A DNA stretch of 64,000 nucleotides, taken from contig CM076191.1 in assembly GCA_038277395.1 (NCBI GenBank), forward strand, positions 23,470,983-23,534,982, in the 5' to 3' direction. This stretch comes from Dryocosmus kuriphilus (Eukaryota > Arthropoda > Insecta > Hymenoptera > Cynipidae). Position numbers and translations under genes: made by a program. Below are positions 11,090 through 23,165 of this stretch, piece by piece; within the stretch, counting starts at the first letter, position 1, and each line of letters begins with the position of its first letter. Below the pieces are notes generated by a model that worked only from the letters and a program-made list of their open reading frames with translations, was not told the DNA's origin and ran no database searches.

Positions 11090-11839
11090 AAACTGATAAA
11101 AATGGTATAAAACAAAAAAAAATAAAATAAAATGCAAGGAAAATAAAATAAAATAATATAATATAAAATGAAATAAAATAAAATAAGATAAAATAAAACA
11201 AAATGAAATACAATAAAACAAAACGAAATAAGATAAAATAAAAGGAAAACAAAATTAAATTAAATTAAAAAACGAAATAAAATAAAGTGAAAGGAAAATA
11301 AAACAAAATAAAATAAAATAAAATGAAATACAATAAAATAAAATAAATATAATAAAATAAAATCAAACGAACAGAAATAGAAAAAAAATAAGAGGAAAAT
11401 AATATAAGATAGAAAAAAAACAAAATAAAATAAAGCAGGAAGACATAAAATAAAATAAAAGGAAGTAAAATAAAAGAAAACAAAGCGAATAAAATAAACT
11501 AAAATAAAATAGAGCCAAATAAAATAAAATAAAATCAAATAGAATAACATAAAACAAAATAAAATAATACAAAATAAAATAAAATAAATTAAAATAAAAC
11601 AAAGAGAAATAAAATGAAATAAAATAAAAGAGAAGGGAAATGAAATAAAATAAAACAAAACGGAATAAAATAAGACAAAAGGAAAGTAAAATAAAATAAA
11701 ATGAAATAAAATAAAATAAAAGGTAAATAAAATAAAACGAAAAGAAATAAAATAAATTAAAAGGAAAATAAAACAAAATAAAATAAAATATAATAGAAAC
11801 AAGAAAAAAAAATAAAACGAAATAAAATAAAATATAATA
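11090..11839. repeat. AAAAT-type satellite, left arm, outer block
   Basis: Near-uniform AAAAT/AAAAC/GAAAT pentamers. Distinctive variants (CAAACGAACAGAAAT and GCAGGAAGACAT) recur in reverse complement near 24,410-24,500, so this block is the mirror of the right-arm array and not merely similar in composition. Long Phe/Tyr/Leu-rich ORFs read from the other strand are artefacts of the repeat. The last 14 bases are the LINE target duplication. Confidence 0.9.
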
Positions 11840-12229
11840 GGTTTCCGGAGTAGTAAAAAGTTGAGTGAGTACGGTGATAGTGAGGTGAGTAAGGGGGCTG
11901 GGGTAAAAGTGCAAGTGTGAATGAAAGGAGCGGTAGAAGGAGCGAATTTAAAGCAAAAATAAAGAAATTGACGAGGGTTGAATTTGAGGTTAGGTTCGCT
12001 TCGGTAGGACGCCGGGTTTTGTGGTAGTGTGGAGGAGTGCGAGGGGTGTGTGGGGAGAGGGATTAAAGTGGCTGCACATTGTAAAAGAAATCAGGTAAGA
12101 GAGTTTTGAGTGTAAGAGGCGTGGATAAAGAACTTAAAGTTTTGGAGTGGATGGAATGTGACAGGGATGAAGGACGGTGACAGGGAAGGGGGAGTTGAGG
12201 ATAACGACCAGTTAACAGGGTAGAGCAGC

Positions 12230-13464
12230 ATGTCGCTTATGCGGAGTCCACAGTGCGCTTCCAGAAGAAGGCAGAGTGAAGCAAAAAGCGAGAGAGAATG
12301 TAGCTTGGCTGACGAGGCCAGCGGAGAGGGAAGTAACGAGGATACGTTTGCTACGCCTGTGGATCCCGTAGCAACGGTACGGGGACATAGACGCGGGAGG
12401 CCCACTAATTTAGAAATACTTAGATCGAATTCCGGGTCGAGGGATCTGCTGCACAGGTGGCAACAATCCGCGAGCACGATTAGCAGCGAGAGTTTGTGTA
12501 GTGAAGGGGAGAAAATGGGGGATGATAAAAGGAAAAGAGAGAAAGCGGGCGAAGAAACGGAGAGGGTCAAGAACATAAAAAAGGCAGAGACAAAAAAAAA
12601 ACGCCGGAGAGAGATAGGGATGAAGGGAATATTTTGCAGAAACTGGAAGCACTTATAAAGGGATTTAGAGAGGAGACTTGCGGTAGACTGAATGATATGA
12701 ACAGGAAAGGGGAGGAGGTAAAACAAGAGGTGAGAAAGGTGAGACAAAAGTGGGAGGAATGGGATAAATTATGGAAAGGGGAGAAAGAGAAGGTTTGGAA
12801 TAAATTGGAAAGTATAGAGAGTATGCAGAGAGAGAATGAGGAGGATAGGAAAAGGGACATGAAATTGCTAGAAGACAGAATGAGCAAACTAGAACTAAAG
12901 AACGAGCCTAAAGTGAGAGAAAAAGGAAGTTTGGAAGAAGCGAAAGAGTGTGAGGTGGTTAAGTATGAGCAGAATGAAAGGTGGCGCTTGAGACTGATTG
13001 AGGTTGAAAGAAGAATGGAAGGGGAAGAGAGGGCGAAGAGGAAAAAGAATATAATAGTGAAAGGTATGAAAGTGGACAGTGAAAAGGGAGAGGAAGAGTT
13101 TGGAAAGCTGATGAGAGACATCGGCGCGCAAGTCAGAATGGAAGGGATAAGAAGACTTGGAGGGAAGAAAGAGGGCAAAGAATGTATTTTTTTGGTGAAC
13201 TTAGGGAGTGAGGAGGATAAGTATGAGGTTATGGAGAAGAAGAAATTATTGAAAGGAAGGAATGAAAGAATCGAAGAAGATCTGCCGTGGCGGGGAAGGA
13301 GAAGAACATGGCTAATAGGGCAAAAGACATGGGGGGGGGGGGGGGGGGACGATGAAGTAGAAGAGCTGAGAGAGGGTAAGAAAAAGGTAGTGAATGAAGG
13401 GAACGAAAAAAGGGGAATACAAGTGTCACGGGGGGGTTTCAAAAGGGAAAAAAAAAACACATGA
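12230..13464 (+). pseudogene. LINE ORF1 protein (coiled coil plus RRM-like), frameshifted
   Basis: RNA-binding nucleoprotein of the retrotransposon. The start (MSLMRSPQ...) parallels MFTMRSPT in the second LINE copy at 24,886. Residues 1-142 are basic and polar, then an A-run near 12,590-12,660 shifts the frame. The second frame (12,634-13,464) holds a long charged coiled coil (E/K/R heptads, about 130 residues) followed by NIIVKGMKVDSEKGEEEF, which resembles the core strand of ORF1p RRM domains. A run of 18 G near 13,330 probably causes a second slip. The stop codon overlaps the ORF2 start as ATGA (13,461-13,464), a layout suited to coupled translation. Confidence 0.75.
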
Positions 13465-13593
13465 ATAAAAGGAATAAAGGAGAGAAAAGCAAAATGAGCG
13501 ACGTAAAAGTAGCGTTATGGAATGTATCAGGATTAAAAAACAAGGATAAGTATTTTGGGGAGAATTGCAGAAGTGGAATGTGATAATGATGAG

Positions 13594-15694
13594 TAGGGCT
13601 GACAAAAATATTGATTTACATATTCAATATTTATTTAAATATTTCGAGATAATTTTGAGGTAAATCCATATTTTTCCATTTTTGCTCTTACAGTCAATAT
13701 TTTTCTATTTTGGCGCTGTATCGATGGAAAAATATATTGAATTTGTCAAAAAAAAAAATTTGAATTTGTCTGTGACGATTCAAATACAGCGTTTCTTAAA
13801 TAATAAGTGAGGTAAATATTGTGCTGCTATATATACAACAGTATGTTTACTACTTCTCAGTCGAATTCAGTTACTCGGTTGACACGACACGTATCGCTTT
13901 CTAATTTTGAGTAGCAATTCATTAACTATTGTTTATTTGTTCAATTTGAAAATGCCTAAAGCGAAAGAAAGTCGATCAGCGCTATATCGCCGAATAACTG
14001 AAGAATATCCAGGAGTTTTTCGCTGTGATGATACAGTTTTATTTTGCCTATTCTGCGACGCGAACATTCCTGCGAAACAATTGTTTCAAGTAAAGCAGCA
14101 TTTGGAAACGGGGAAACATAAGGCCAGTGTTTTGAGAAAAAGTAAAGGCGCGAATACGAAGCAAACACTTTTGACAAAAATTCATGAAACTACTGACCGA
14201 ACTCGAAACTTCAATGAATTTGCAATGGATTTGACGAAATGTTTCTTGGAAGCCAACATTCCTCTACACAAAATAAGTCACTCGTCTGTAGTAAAGTTTA
14301 TCGAAAAACATACTCAGTATTCGGTTCCATCAGAAATATCACTACGTACGAAATATCTGCCGATTGTGTACAACGAGTGTATTGAGAGTTTAAAAGGAAT
14401 TGCTGCTAATAATTATGTGTGGGTTTCAATTGATGAAACTACAGACTGTCAACAACGATTTGTTGCAAATTTTGTCTTCGGTGTTTTGGGAGTAGAGCAC
14501 GAACGAGGCAAATCGTATTTATTTTCATCCAAAGTTTTACAAGCAACGAATAGCTCGACAATTGCTACTTTCTTTGATAACTCGTTGAAAGATTTGGGTA
14601 AGTTTTGTTTTTCATGATTTGTTGTTTTGATTTTCAAGAGTTGTTATTTCAATTTTGATGTCTTTGTTAGGTGTCGAGAGAGACAGAGCTATTCTTTTTC
14701 TATCTGACGCGGCTCCGTACATGAAAGCTGCGATGAAGGCACTCAATGATTTATACCCGAAATTGATTCACGTGACATGTGTGGCACATGGCCTTCATCG
14801 CGTTGCCGACTTCATCAAAGATCAGTTTGATGATGTGAATGACCTAATTTCTAATATGAAAAAAATCTTTTGCAAGGTAAAAAAAATATTTTGTTTTGAA
14901 ATTTCGATATTATTTCCTATATTTAACTTTATTTTTCTTTCCCAGGCCCCACGACGTAAACTGCTATTTAAGACATTGCACCCAGAACTGGCGTTACCAC
15001 CTGAACCCATAATCACCCGGTGGGGTTCATGGATAGAAGCAGCGCTTTATTACGCTGAAAATCTTGAAGAGATTCAACAGATTCTACTTGAACTAGACCC
15101 AAGTGATGCGAAGAGCATTGAAAATGCCCAAAAAATTGTCCTTGGTGCTAAGATCAAAAACAATTTGGCGTTCATCAAGTGCCACTTCGCTTGCATTCCA
15201 ATAGCCATCAAAAAGCTCGAAGGCAAAGGTGTGCTGCTTTCCGATGCAATCCACACGTTTACGTCCATCCGCACCAATCTCGCAGACATCTGTAATCGTC
15301 CAGAATTTTTACAAAAATTTGAATTCGTTTATAACAACAATCATGGTTCGAAAACATTACAAGTAATCAGCGAAATATTGACGGGCAATACCATTCAAGG
15401 CATGGAACAAATTGACCGAATACAGGAAATGACCCCAAATGAATTGGCAGCTTTCAAGTATGCGCCAATTGTTACATGCGACGTTGAAAGATCGTTTTCG
15501 GCGTATAAGAGAGTACTGAAAGACAGTCGTCGTTCATTTCAGTTTGAAAATTTAGAAAAGCATGTAATTATTCATTGTAATTCTTTTGGTACCAGTGATT
15601 AAAATAAATATTTATCTTCCATATTTCAGCTATTTTTCGTCCATACATACATACATATTTTCGTCCTTTTTCGTCCATATTTTTGTCAGCCCTA
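13594..15694 (+). mobile_element. hAT transposon, complete with 8 bp target duplication
   Basis: The ends are inverted (TAGGGCTGACAAAAATAT at 13,594 and its complement ending 15,694). They are flanked by identical 8 bp ATGATGAG at 13,586-13,593 and 15,695-15,702. An 8 bp duplication is diagnostic of hAT. At 2,101 bp it is compact. Removing it and one duplication restores continuity of the LINE endonuclease region apart from an older one-base shift upstream. Confidence 0.95.
13952..15602 (+). CDS. hAT-family transposase, three exons, apparently intact
   Basis: Proposed exons are 13,952-14,597, 14,671-14,876 and 14,946-15,602. The introns of 73 and 69 bp both have GT-AG ends (GTAAGT...TTGTTAG and GTAAAA...TTTCCCAG). 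Splicing the first restores DLGVERDR; the second is in phase and open, so its retention would not stop translation. The product is about 500 residues. It has an N-terminal BED-like zinc finger (CLFCDANI followed by HLETGKH, CGGBP1-like style), then SIDETTD with a candidate catalytic Asp, LSDAAPYM, CVAHGLHRVADF, and a C-terminal dimerisation motif DVERSFSAYKRVLKD. I chose the ATG giving MPKAKESRS; an in-frame upstream ATG at 13,907 is possible. No stop or frameshift was found in the spliced frame, unlike every other transposase here. Confidence 0.8.
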
Positions 15695-18600
15695 ATGATG
15701 AGTGAGACGTGGGTGAATGAGAAGGAGTGGAAAGGCATGAAAAAAATATTACCGAAAGCATATGAGTGGAAGATGCAAGCAGCGAGAAAGGATCACGTGA
15801 AAGGGAGAGGAATGGGGGGCATGGTGTCAGGGGTAAGAAAGGAACTGGTGGTACAGGATGAGAAGGGAGAGTATTTAGATGAAACGGATGGAACAATGGT
15901 TAGAAGAATAAAATTAGGAAAAGTTATTGTGGATGTAGTATGCGTGTACAGAAGAAGAGGAGAAGAGGAAGGATGGAAAACAATAAGGAAATGGACAGAG
16001 GAAAAAGAAGAGAGTCTGGTCCTAATAGGAGGTAATTTGAATGCATGGACAGGGGAACAAGGGGGAGAAGTTTGGGATAGAGAAAAGGAGAGGTTCATAA
16101 GAAACTCGAAACAAAAGGAAACGGATCGGGAGGGAAGAAGGCTACTGGACTTGTTGGGAGAGGCGGGATGGTTCATTTGTAATGGCAATACAAAGGGGGA
16201 TGAAGAAGGGGAATATACGTACGCAGGTATAGGGGACACTGTAATAGATTACATTCTAGCAGAAGAAAGAATAAGGAAGCTGATGGTTAGCATGGAAGTG
16301 GGCAACGTGATAGGCTCAGAACACTTTCCGGTGATCGCGACAATGAGATGTGGTGGCCAAAAATGCAATAGGGGGAAGAGGAAAAGAAAAAGAGAAAGGA
16401 AATTGAAAATGGAAAGTTGGGGGGGAGGAAAACTTGAGAGAATTTAGAGAAAAAATAGGAAACGAGGAGATAGGGGGTTTGGAAGAGGAAGAAGTAGATA
16501 CGCTGCTAGGAAAACTAAAAAGAGTGATTGATAAGGTAAGGGAAGAGATGAGACCGAGAGAAACAGAAGAGAGGCATAGGAGAAGTTGGTGGGATGAAGA
16601 ATGCACGGAAAGTAAAAATAAGATGAAGGAGAATATAAGAAAATGGAGGAAAGGGGAAATGGAAAAAGGAGAACTCAACAGGAGAAAGAGGGAGCACGAA
16701 AGAATGATAAAAGAGAAAAGACAGAAGGAGAAAGAAAGGTATATGGAAGAGCTAGAGAGAGCAGTAAATGAAGGGAGGGAATGGGAAGTGATAAATATGG
16801 AAAGAGGAGGAAGGAAGGGTATAAATGAAGAAATAGGAATGAAAGAATGGACGAAGCATTTCAAGGAGCTGTTAGGAGGTGTGGAGTACAGGGTAAAGGG
16901 AGAAGGAAGAAGGGCAGTAGATGGGGTGAGGACAGTGTAAACGAGATTAGTAGGGATGAGGTAAATGAGGCGATTACAAGGTTGAAAAGAAATAAGGCAA
17001 CAGGGGAAGATGGCTTGGAAAATGAAGCACTGAAATATGGAGGAGCAGGGGTGAGGGAAGAAGTGTGGAGGATATGTAAGAAGGTATGGAAAGGAGAAGG
17101 ATGGCCGGAGGAATGGAAGACAGGGCTGGTAGTATCATTGATTAAGAAAGGGGAGGGGGAAAGGGTGGAGGAATATAGAGGTATTACACTCATGTCAGTG
17201 GGATATAAAATTTATGCGGAAGTGCTTAGAAGGAGATTGGAAAAACAAATGGAAGAAAAGGGATGTATACCACATAATCAAACGGGTTTCCGAAAAGGGA
17301 TGGGAACCATAGATAACGTCTACGTGCTAAATTACCTAGTCAATAGGAAGCTAGGAAAAAATAAAGGAAAACTAGTCGCATTGTTTGTGGATTTTAAGGC
17401 AGCATTTAACTCAGTTAACAGGAAGGTGTTGTGGTCAGCCATGAAAGAGAGAGGAATAGACGAAGGAGTGAGGAGTTCTGGCCAGGAAGGGGCCTCAGAC
17501 AAGGGTGTCCGTTGAGCCCATTTCTGTTTAGTATCCTTCTGGCAGATTTAGAGGAGAAGTTGGAAAGGAGAGGGAAAGGGAGAACAATATTAGGAACAGG
17601 CAAATTGTATTCACTAGCTTATGCAGATGATGTAGTGCTAGTAGCGGATGATGAAAGAGGTATGAATCTGTTGATAAGAGTGTTTGAAGACTATGTGAGA
17701 GGAAAGGATTTAACGGTGAAGGTGAACAAGACTAAGATGATGTGTTTTAGAAATAAAAGGGGTAGTTTAGAGTACGAATGGAAGATAAATAACATGGTGG
17801 TGGAGTTGGTGGATGAATCTTGCTACCTACGGTATTGGTTCGAAACGAGAGGAGGAAGTGAGCTACAGGTGAGAAAGAGATTAGAATGTGCGAGCAAAGT
17901 AATGGGACAAGTATGAGGTATAGGAAAAAGAAGGTTTAAGGACGACTGGAAGATGAGAGTGTGGATGTTTGATGTGTTAGTATGGTCAGTGTTAAGCTAT
18001 GGAGTGGAAATTTGAGGATGGAGAACATATGTAAAAGAGTGGAAAGCTTGCATGAGAGATTTCTGAGATGGGTGATGGGAGTGAGCTGGAGCTGCCCAGG
18101 CAAGTGAAAAGAGCCTGGAAGTTCGAAGAGAAACTAAGAAGGGGAGAGGGAAGCAAAATTGCACAAGCGTGTGCCCGGGAGGTTATGGATAAAGAGAAGA
18201 GGGGTAACATGGGGTGTTCGAAATGGGAGAATGAGAGATATGAAAGGAGGTGTGAATGTGGCATGCAAGTGAGGGGTAGAGAGTGGGAGGAAATAGAGCG
18301 AGAGATGAAGGCAGGACAAGGGGAGGAAAGATGGGAAAAAATCGCAGATTCGAGATACAACAGCTGGTATAGAATGGATAAGAGGCAGGGGGAACCAGAG
18401 TACCTGAGTAGAATTAAAAAGGAGAACAAATGGAATACAGTAGTGAGATTCATAATGGGAGAGGGTGTTAGAGCATGCAGGTATTGGATGAATGAAGAAG
18501 AGAATGTATGTAGAGTATGTAGGTATGAGAAGGAAACATGGTTGCATGTGCTAGAGAGATGTACAGGTGACGAAGGGGTAGGGGAGAGTACAGAAGAGAG

Positions 18601-18974
18601 AATTAAATGAATTCTGAATGAAAATGGTCAGGGGGAGGAATGGATGAAGATGTTGGAACATCTGAGAGAGAGAGAGCTGGTTGCACAGGGTAGGATAGAA
18701 AGCCAAAAAATGTCGCCAAAAAAGTGATATTTCCGAAATAGTGTTAAGAAATACAATAAATTTTTAAAACTGAGTATGGCAAGAGATAACGGAAGCCCAG
18801 GGCAAAGTCGCAAGCGTTTAGAAATAAGATTAGTAATATAAGTCGATTTGAAGCGAATAGTGCGTAAGATAGTATAAGACTTGTTTGTAAGAATACATGT
18901 AATGGTTATGTAAAGACTCTCAAACCCGTAAAAGGGAGAGAGTATAAACAAAGAAAGAAGAATAAAATATAATA

Positions 18975-19394
18975 GACAAAATGAAACAAAACAAAATAAA
19001 TATGATTAAATTTAAAAAAATAGAATACAATAAAATTAAGTGAATTAAATCAAATATAATCAAATAAAACAAAGAGAAATAAAACGAAACAAAATAAAAG
19101 GAGAATAAAATAAAACAAAACGGAATAAAATAAGACAAAAGGAAAGTAAAATAAAATAAAGCGAAATAAAATAAAATAAAAGGTAAATAAAATAAAACGA
19201 AAAGAAATAAGATAAATTAAAAGAAAAATAAAACAAAATGAAATAAAATATAATAGAATCAAGCAAAATAAAAATAAAATGAAACGAAATAAAATAAATA
19301 AAATAAAATATAATAAAATAAATGAAAAAAAAAAACAAAATAAGTATGACTAAATTTTAAAAAATAGAATACAATAAAATTAAGCGAAAAATAT
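18975..19394. repeat. AAAAT-type satellite, left arm, inner block
   Basis: Continuation of the 11,090-11,839 block, separated only by the LINE. A landmark (AAAATAGAATACAATAAAATTAAG) occurs near 19,010 and again near 19,355, giving a higher-order period of about 345 bases. Its complement occurs on the right near 23,165, 23,575 and 23,962. Confidence 0.85.
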
Positions 19395-21236
19395 TTTTAC
19401 GTGAACACTAACACAAAACTCATTTTTACAAATTTTTAAACAAATCATACCATTATCACCGTTTCAACTCAAAATATATTCCAAAAAATTGTTAATTATT
19501 TTTCTCCTCTGCAACTGTTAAAACTGAGGAGGCGACGGATGCTGAGGGTCATGAACATGCTTTTGCACCAGCAAAATACGGGCTTTCAGTAAAGTACAAG
19601 CTGAGACTGTTACAGAGTTCCTTCACTGACGTACCTCTTTAATCTCCCATCCTGTTCTTAAATTTATTCTACAAGGTGTGATGATAAAACTAAATTTTTA
19701 AAAATACAATTAATAATATTTTTGGGTACATCTAGTACGCGCTGCACGTGCGAGAAGAAGCCCTTTAAGTTTTTCACTCAGGATTAACTGAAAATCTTAT
19801 TTCTTTGAAAACATTCAAATTTCCTTTAAATTGTTTTAGTTTCTTAAAAACTTTCAATTCCCTGGAGATTCAATAAACTTCCTTGATCTTTTGAAATACA
19901 TTGAAATGTCTTCTAAAGATTCTCCTAAAATCTTTGAAATTCTTTGAAATTTTCTAACATTTTACAAAAACTTTTGAAAACTAGCTTATCATTTTTTTAT
20001 ATGATTACAAAATGATTTAATAAATTTTACGTTTTTAAAAGCGTGTCTACCTATATCAGTCGAGACGAGATGTCAATGAAAAACATTAAAAATGATATTT
20101 TAAAACCTTCCACAAATACACTGATTTGAAAATTTACTCCAGAAACAAATGATGTTTTTACGTTAACACTATCGCAAAACCAACATTTTGCTACATTTCA
20201 CATAAAACATTACTGAGTTTCACTAATACTATCTTTTGAAACATAGACGATAATCATACTTAAAACTTTGCAAATCACTAAATCAAAGTATAAATCAACA
20301 AAAGGTGTCGGTGATTGTTCTTTAACTAGATCTTGTGAATAGTACAACAGTAACCAATATCAGATATTATTCAAATGAATGAAAGGTGTAGTTTATTATA
20401 TAAAAGCGTTAAGACTTAATACAACAAAAAATTTTTAAGATTTACATCATGTCATAATATTTTTAAGGAAGAACATTAATAAAAAGCATAAAATAAAATT
20501 TGTCCCTTCTTTCATAAATTAGTGGGAAGTTCTACTAATATTATTTTCTACATGAAAGAATGCTTTACCGTTCAAGTTTATTTTTTCTTTCAATAATCAA
20601 ATTGTATTTGCTTTCTAACAGATTATTCTCAAACATTTTTTCAACTGAAAAATAACGCAAAGAATTTCTCCCAAAACATAGTGTTCAGAAACTGAGAATT
20701 ATTATTCAAACATTACTTTAAAGGTAACACCTCATCAATGCTTAATATTATTTAAAAATAAAAATGATGAAAAAATATTTTTAAATATTTAAAAAATATT
20801 TTACTAGCTGTTTATAGCTAGAAAATGATTGGTAAAAAACTAAAACTAAAGCTGTAAAATGTTAATAAATATTTACATAAATTTTCAAACATTTTTACAA
20901 AAAAAAAGTTTGAAATGAAAATTATTTAATTAAAAAATTAATTAAAAACGTTAAAAATTATATTTCAAAACTTTCTAAAAACAAAAAAAAAATGAAAATT
21001 TACCTATTTAAAAAAGAAAAAATATTTTTACGCGAACACTAACACAAAACTAATTTTTTACAAATTTTTAATCAAAATATACCATTTTTCCTGTTCCAAC
21101 TCTAAAAACGTTTCCTGAAATTTCAAAACTACAATTTGGGCAATCAAAATATACCATTTTCCCTGTTCCAGCTCTAAAAACGTACCCTGAAATTTAAAAC
21201 TATTCACCCCTTTCCAGATTTAAGCTCATAAAACTG
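19395..21236. repeat. Inner palindrome arm, left
   Basis: AT-rich and non-coding. Its reverse complement is 21,266-23,165 at high identity, for example GGAGGCGACGGATGCTGAGG near 19,530 against its complement near 23,015. Inside the arm, a motif with TTTTTACG-GAACACTAACACAAAACT occurs near 19,395 and again near 21,030, and a block containing ATATACCATTTTTCCTGTTCC is tandemly doubled at 21,065-21,190. Confidence 0.9.
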
Positions 21237-21265
21237 CTCATGGTCCTTATCCGCCTCCTCTTCCT
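21237..21265. other. Centre (loop) of the giant palindrome
   Basis: Twenty-nine unpaired bases lie between CATAAAACTG (21,227-21,236) and CAGTTTTATG (21,266-21,275). Such a short spacer fits a fold-back or template-switch origin. Confidence 0.85.
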
Positions 21266-23165
21266 CAGTTTTATGATCTGGAAAGGCGTGAATAGTTTTA
21301 CATTTCAGGGTACGTTTTTAGAGCTGGAACAGGGAAAATGGTATATTTTGATTGCCCAAATTGTAGTTTTGAAATTTTAGGAAACGTTTTTGGAGTTGAA
21401 ACAGGAAAAATGGTATATTTTGATTAAAAATTTGCTAAAATTAGTTTTGTGTTAGGTGTTCAGGTAAAAATATCTTTTACTTTTAAATGTAAAAATTAGT
21501 TTTGTGTTAGTGTTCGCGTAAAAATATTTTTTCTTTTTTAAATAGGTAAATTTTCATTTTTTTTTTGTTTTTAGAAAGTTTTGAAATATAATTTCTAATG
21601 TTTTTAATTAATTTTTTAATAAAATAATTTTCATTTCAAACTTTTTTTTTGTAAAAATGTTAGAAAATTTATGTAAAGAATTATGAACATTTTACAACTT
21701 TAGTTTTAGTTTTTTATCATCAAAACATTTTTTACTTATAAACAGCTAGTAAAATATTTTTTAAGTATTTAAAAATATTTCTTCATCATTTTTATTTTTA
21801 AATAATATTAAGCATTGATGAGGTGTTACCTTTAAAATAATATTTGAATAATTCTCAGTTTCTGGACACTATGTTTTGGGAGAAATTCTTTGCGTTATTT
21901 TTCAGTTGAAAAAATGTTTGAGAATACTCTGTTAGGAAGCAAGTACAATTTGATTATTGAAAGAAAAAATAAATTTGAACGGTAAAACATTCTTTCATGT
22001 AGAAAATAATATTAGCAGAACTTCCCACTAGTTTATGAAAGAAGGGACAAATTTTATTTTATGCTATTTATTAATGTTCTTCCTTAAAAATATTATGACT
22101 TGATGTAAATCTTAAACATTTTTTTTGTATAAAGTTTCAACGTTTTTATATAATAAAGTACATATTTCAGTAATTTGAATAATATCTGATATTAGTTACT
22201 GTTGTACTATTTACAAGATCTAGTTAAAGAATTCAATCACCGGCACTTTTGTTGATTTATACTTTGATTTAGTGATTTTCAAAGTGTTAAGTATGATTAT
22301 CGCCTATGTTTCAAAAGATAGTATTAGTGAAACTCAGTAATGTTTTATGTGAAATGTAGTAAAATTTTGGTTCTGCGATAGTGTTAACGTAAAAACATCA
22401 TTTGTTTCTGGAGTAAATTTTCAGTTCAGTGTATTTGTGGAAGGTTTTAAAATATTATTTTTAATGCTTTTCATTGACATCTTGTCTCGACTGATATAGG
22501 TAGACACGCTTTTATAAAACGTAAAATTTATTAAATCATTTTGTAATCATATAAAAAAATGATAAGCTAGTTTTCAAAAGTTTTTGTAAAATGTTAGAAA
22601 ATTTCAAAGAATTTCAAAGATTTTAGGAGAATCTTTAGAAGACATTTCAATGTATTTCAAAAGATCAAGGAAGTTTATTGAATCTCCAGGGAATTGAAAG
22701 TTTTTAAGAAACTAAAACAATTTAAAGGAAATTTGAATGTTTCCAATGAAGTAAGATTTTCAGTTAATCCTGAGTGAAAAACTTAAAGGCTTTCTTCCCG
22801 CACGTGCAGCGCGTACTAGATGTACCCAAAAATATTATTAATTGTATTTTTAAAAAATTTAGTTTTATCATCACACCTTGTAGAATAAATTTAAGAACAG
22901 GATGGGAGATTAAAGAGGTACGTCAGTGAAGGAACTCTGTAACAGTCTCAGCTTGTACTTTACTGAAAGCCCGTATTTTGCTGGTGCAAAAGCATGTTCA
23001 TGACCCTCAGCATCCGTCGCCTCCTCAGTTTTAACAGTTGCAGAGGGGGAAAATAATTTTGAATTTCTTGGAATATTTTTTGAGTTGAAACGGTGAAAAT
23101 GGTATGAGTTGTTAAAAAATTTGTAAAAATGAATTTTGTGTTAGTGTTCACGTAAAAATGTTTTC
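21266..23165. repeat. Inner palindrome arm, right
   Basis: Reverse complement of 19,395-21,236. No gene is present. Small indels and substitutions relative to the left arm show that the two halves have drifted independently. Confidence 0.9.

Larger units (their letters stand above)
13461..18727 (+). pseudogene. LINE ORF2 polyprotein (endonuclease, reverse transcriptase), broken
   Basis: It begins at the ATGA overlap. An AP-type endonuclease starts with WNVSGL, is shifted near 13,555, interrupted by the hAT at 13,594-15,694, and resumes SETWVNEKEW, VCVYRRRGEE, NLNAWTGEQG (NAWTG is the usual catalytic Asn block) and YILAEERIRKL. The reverse transcriptase runs from EDGLENEALKYGG through YRGITLMSVGYKIYAEVL, HNQTGFRKG, FVDFKAAFNSVNR, GCPLSPFLFS and the catalytic SLAYADDVVLVAD near 17,615-17,655. 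The C-terminus has CRVCRYEKETWLHVLERC, a Cys-Cys-His-Cys finger. Frameshifts lie near 13,555, 16,440, 16,900 and 17,480, with stops near 17,914 and 18,608. This copy cannot make a functional protein. Confidence 0.88.
11840..18960 (+). mobile_element. Non-LTR retrotransposon (LINE), interrupted by a hAT
   Basis: It is flanked by a perfect 14 bp target-site duplication, AATAAAATATAATA (11,826-11,839 and 18,961-18,974), made from the AAAAT satellite it landed in. After subtracting the hAT (2,101 bp plus 8 bp duplication) the element is about 5.0 kb. It has a 5' leader, ORF1 (coiled coil plus RRM-like), ORF2 (endonuclease, reverse transcriptase, Cys-His C-terminus) and a 3' region of about 230 bases with no poly(A) tail. 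Its purine-rich coding strand makes spurious long ORFs on the minus strand. The domain plan fits the Jockey/I/R1 group broadly; I do not assign a clade. Confidence 0.9.

Noticed and set aside
11058..11914. Long Phe/Tyr/Leu-rich ORFs on the minus strand resembling membrane proteins
   Set aside because: They are read from AAAAT pentamer satellite, which has few stops in this direction. The composition is uniform and the same occurs in the mirror array.
12091..13460. Ser/Phe/Leu-rich ORFs of up to 297 codons on the minus strand opposite the first LINE ORF1
   Set aside because: Shadow of the purine-rich LINE coding strand, with no motifs. The same happens opposite the second copy (25,188-26,653) and the LINE ORF2.
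19395..23165. Inner palindrome as an independent fold-back transposon
   Set aside because: Possible, but mirror symmetry continues through the satellite into the gene-bearing arms, so one larger palindrome explains more with fewer events.
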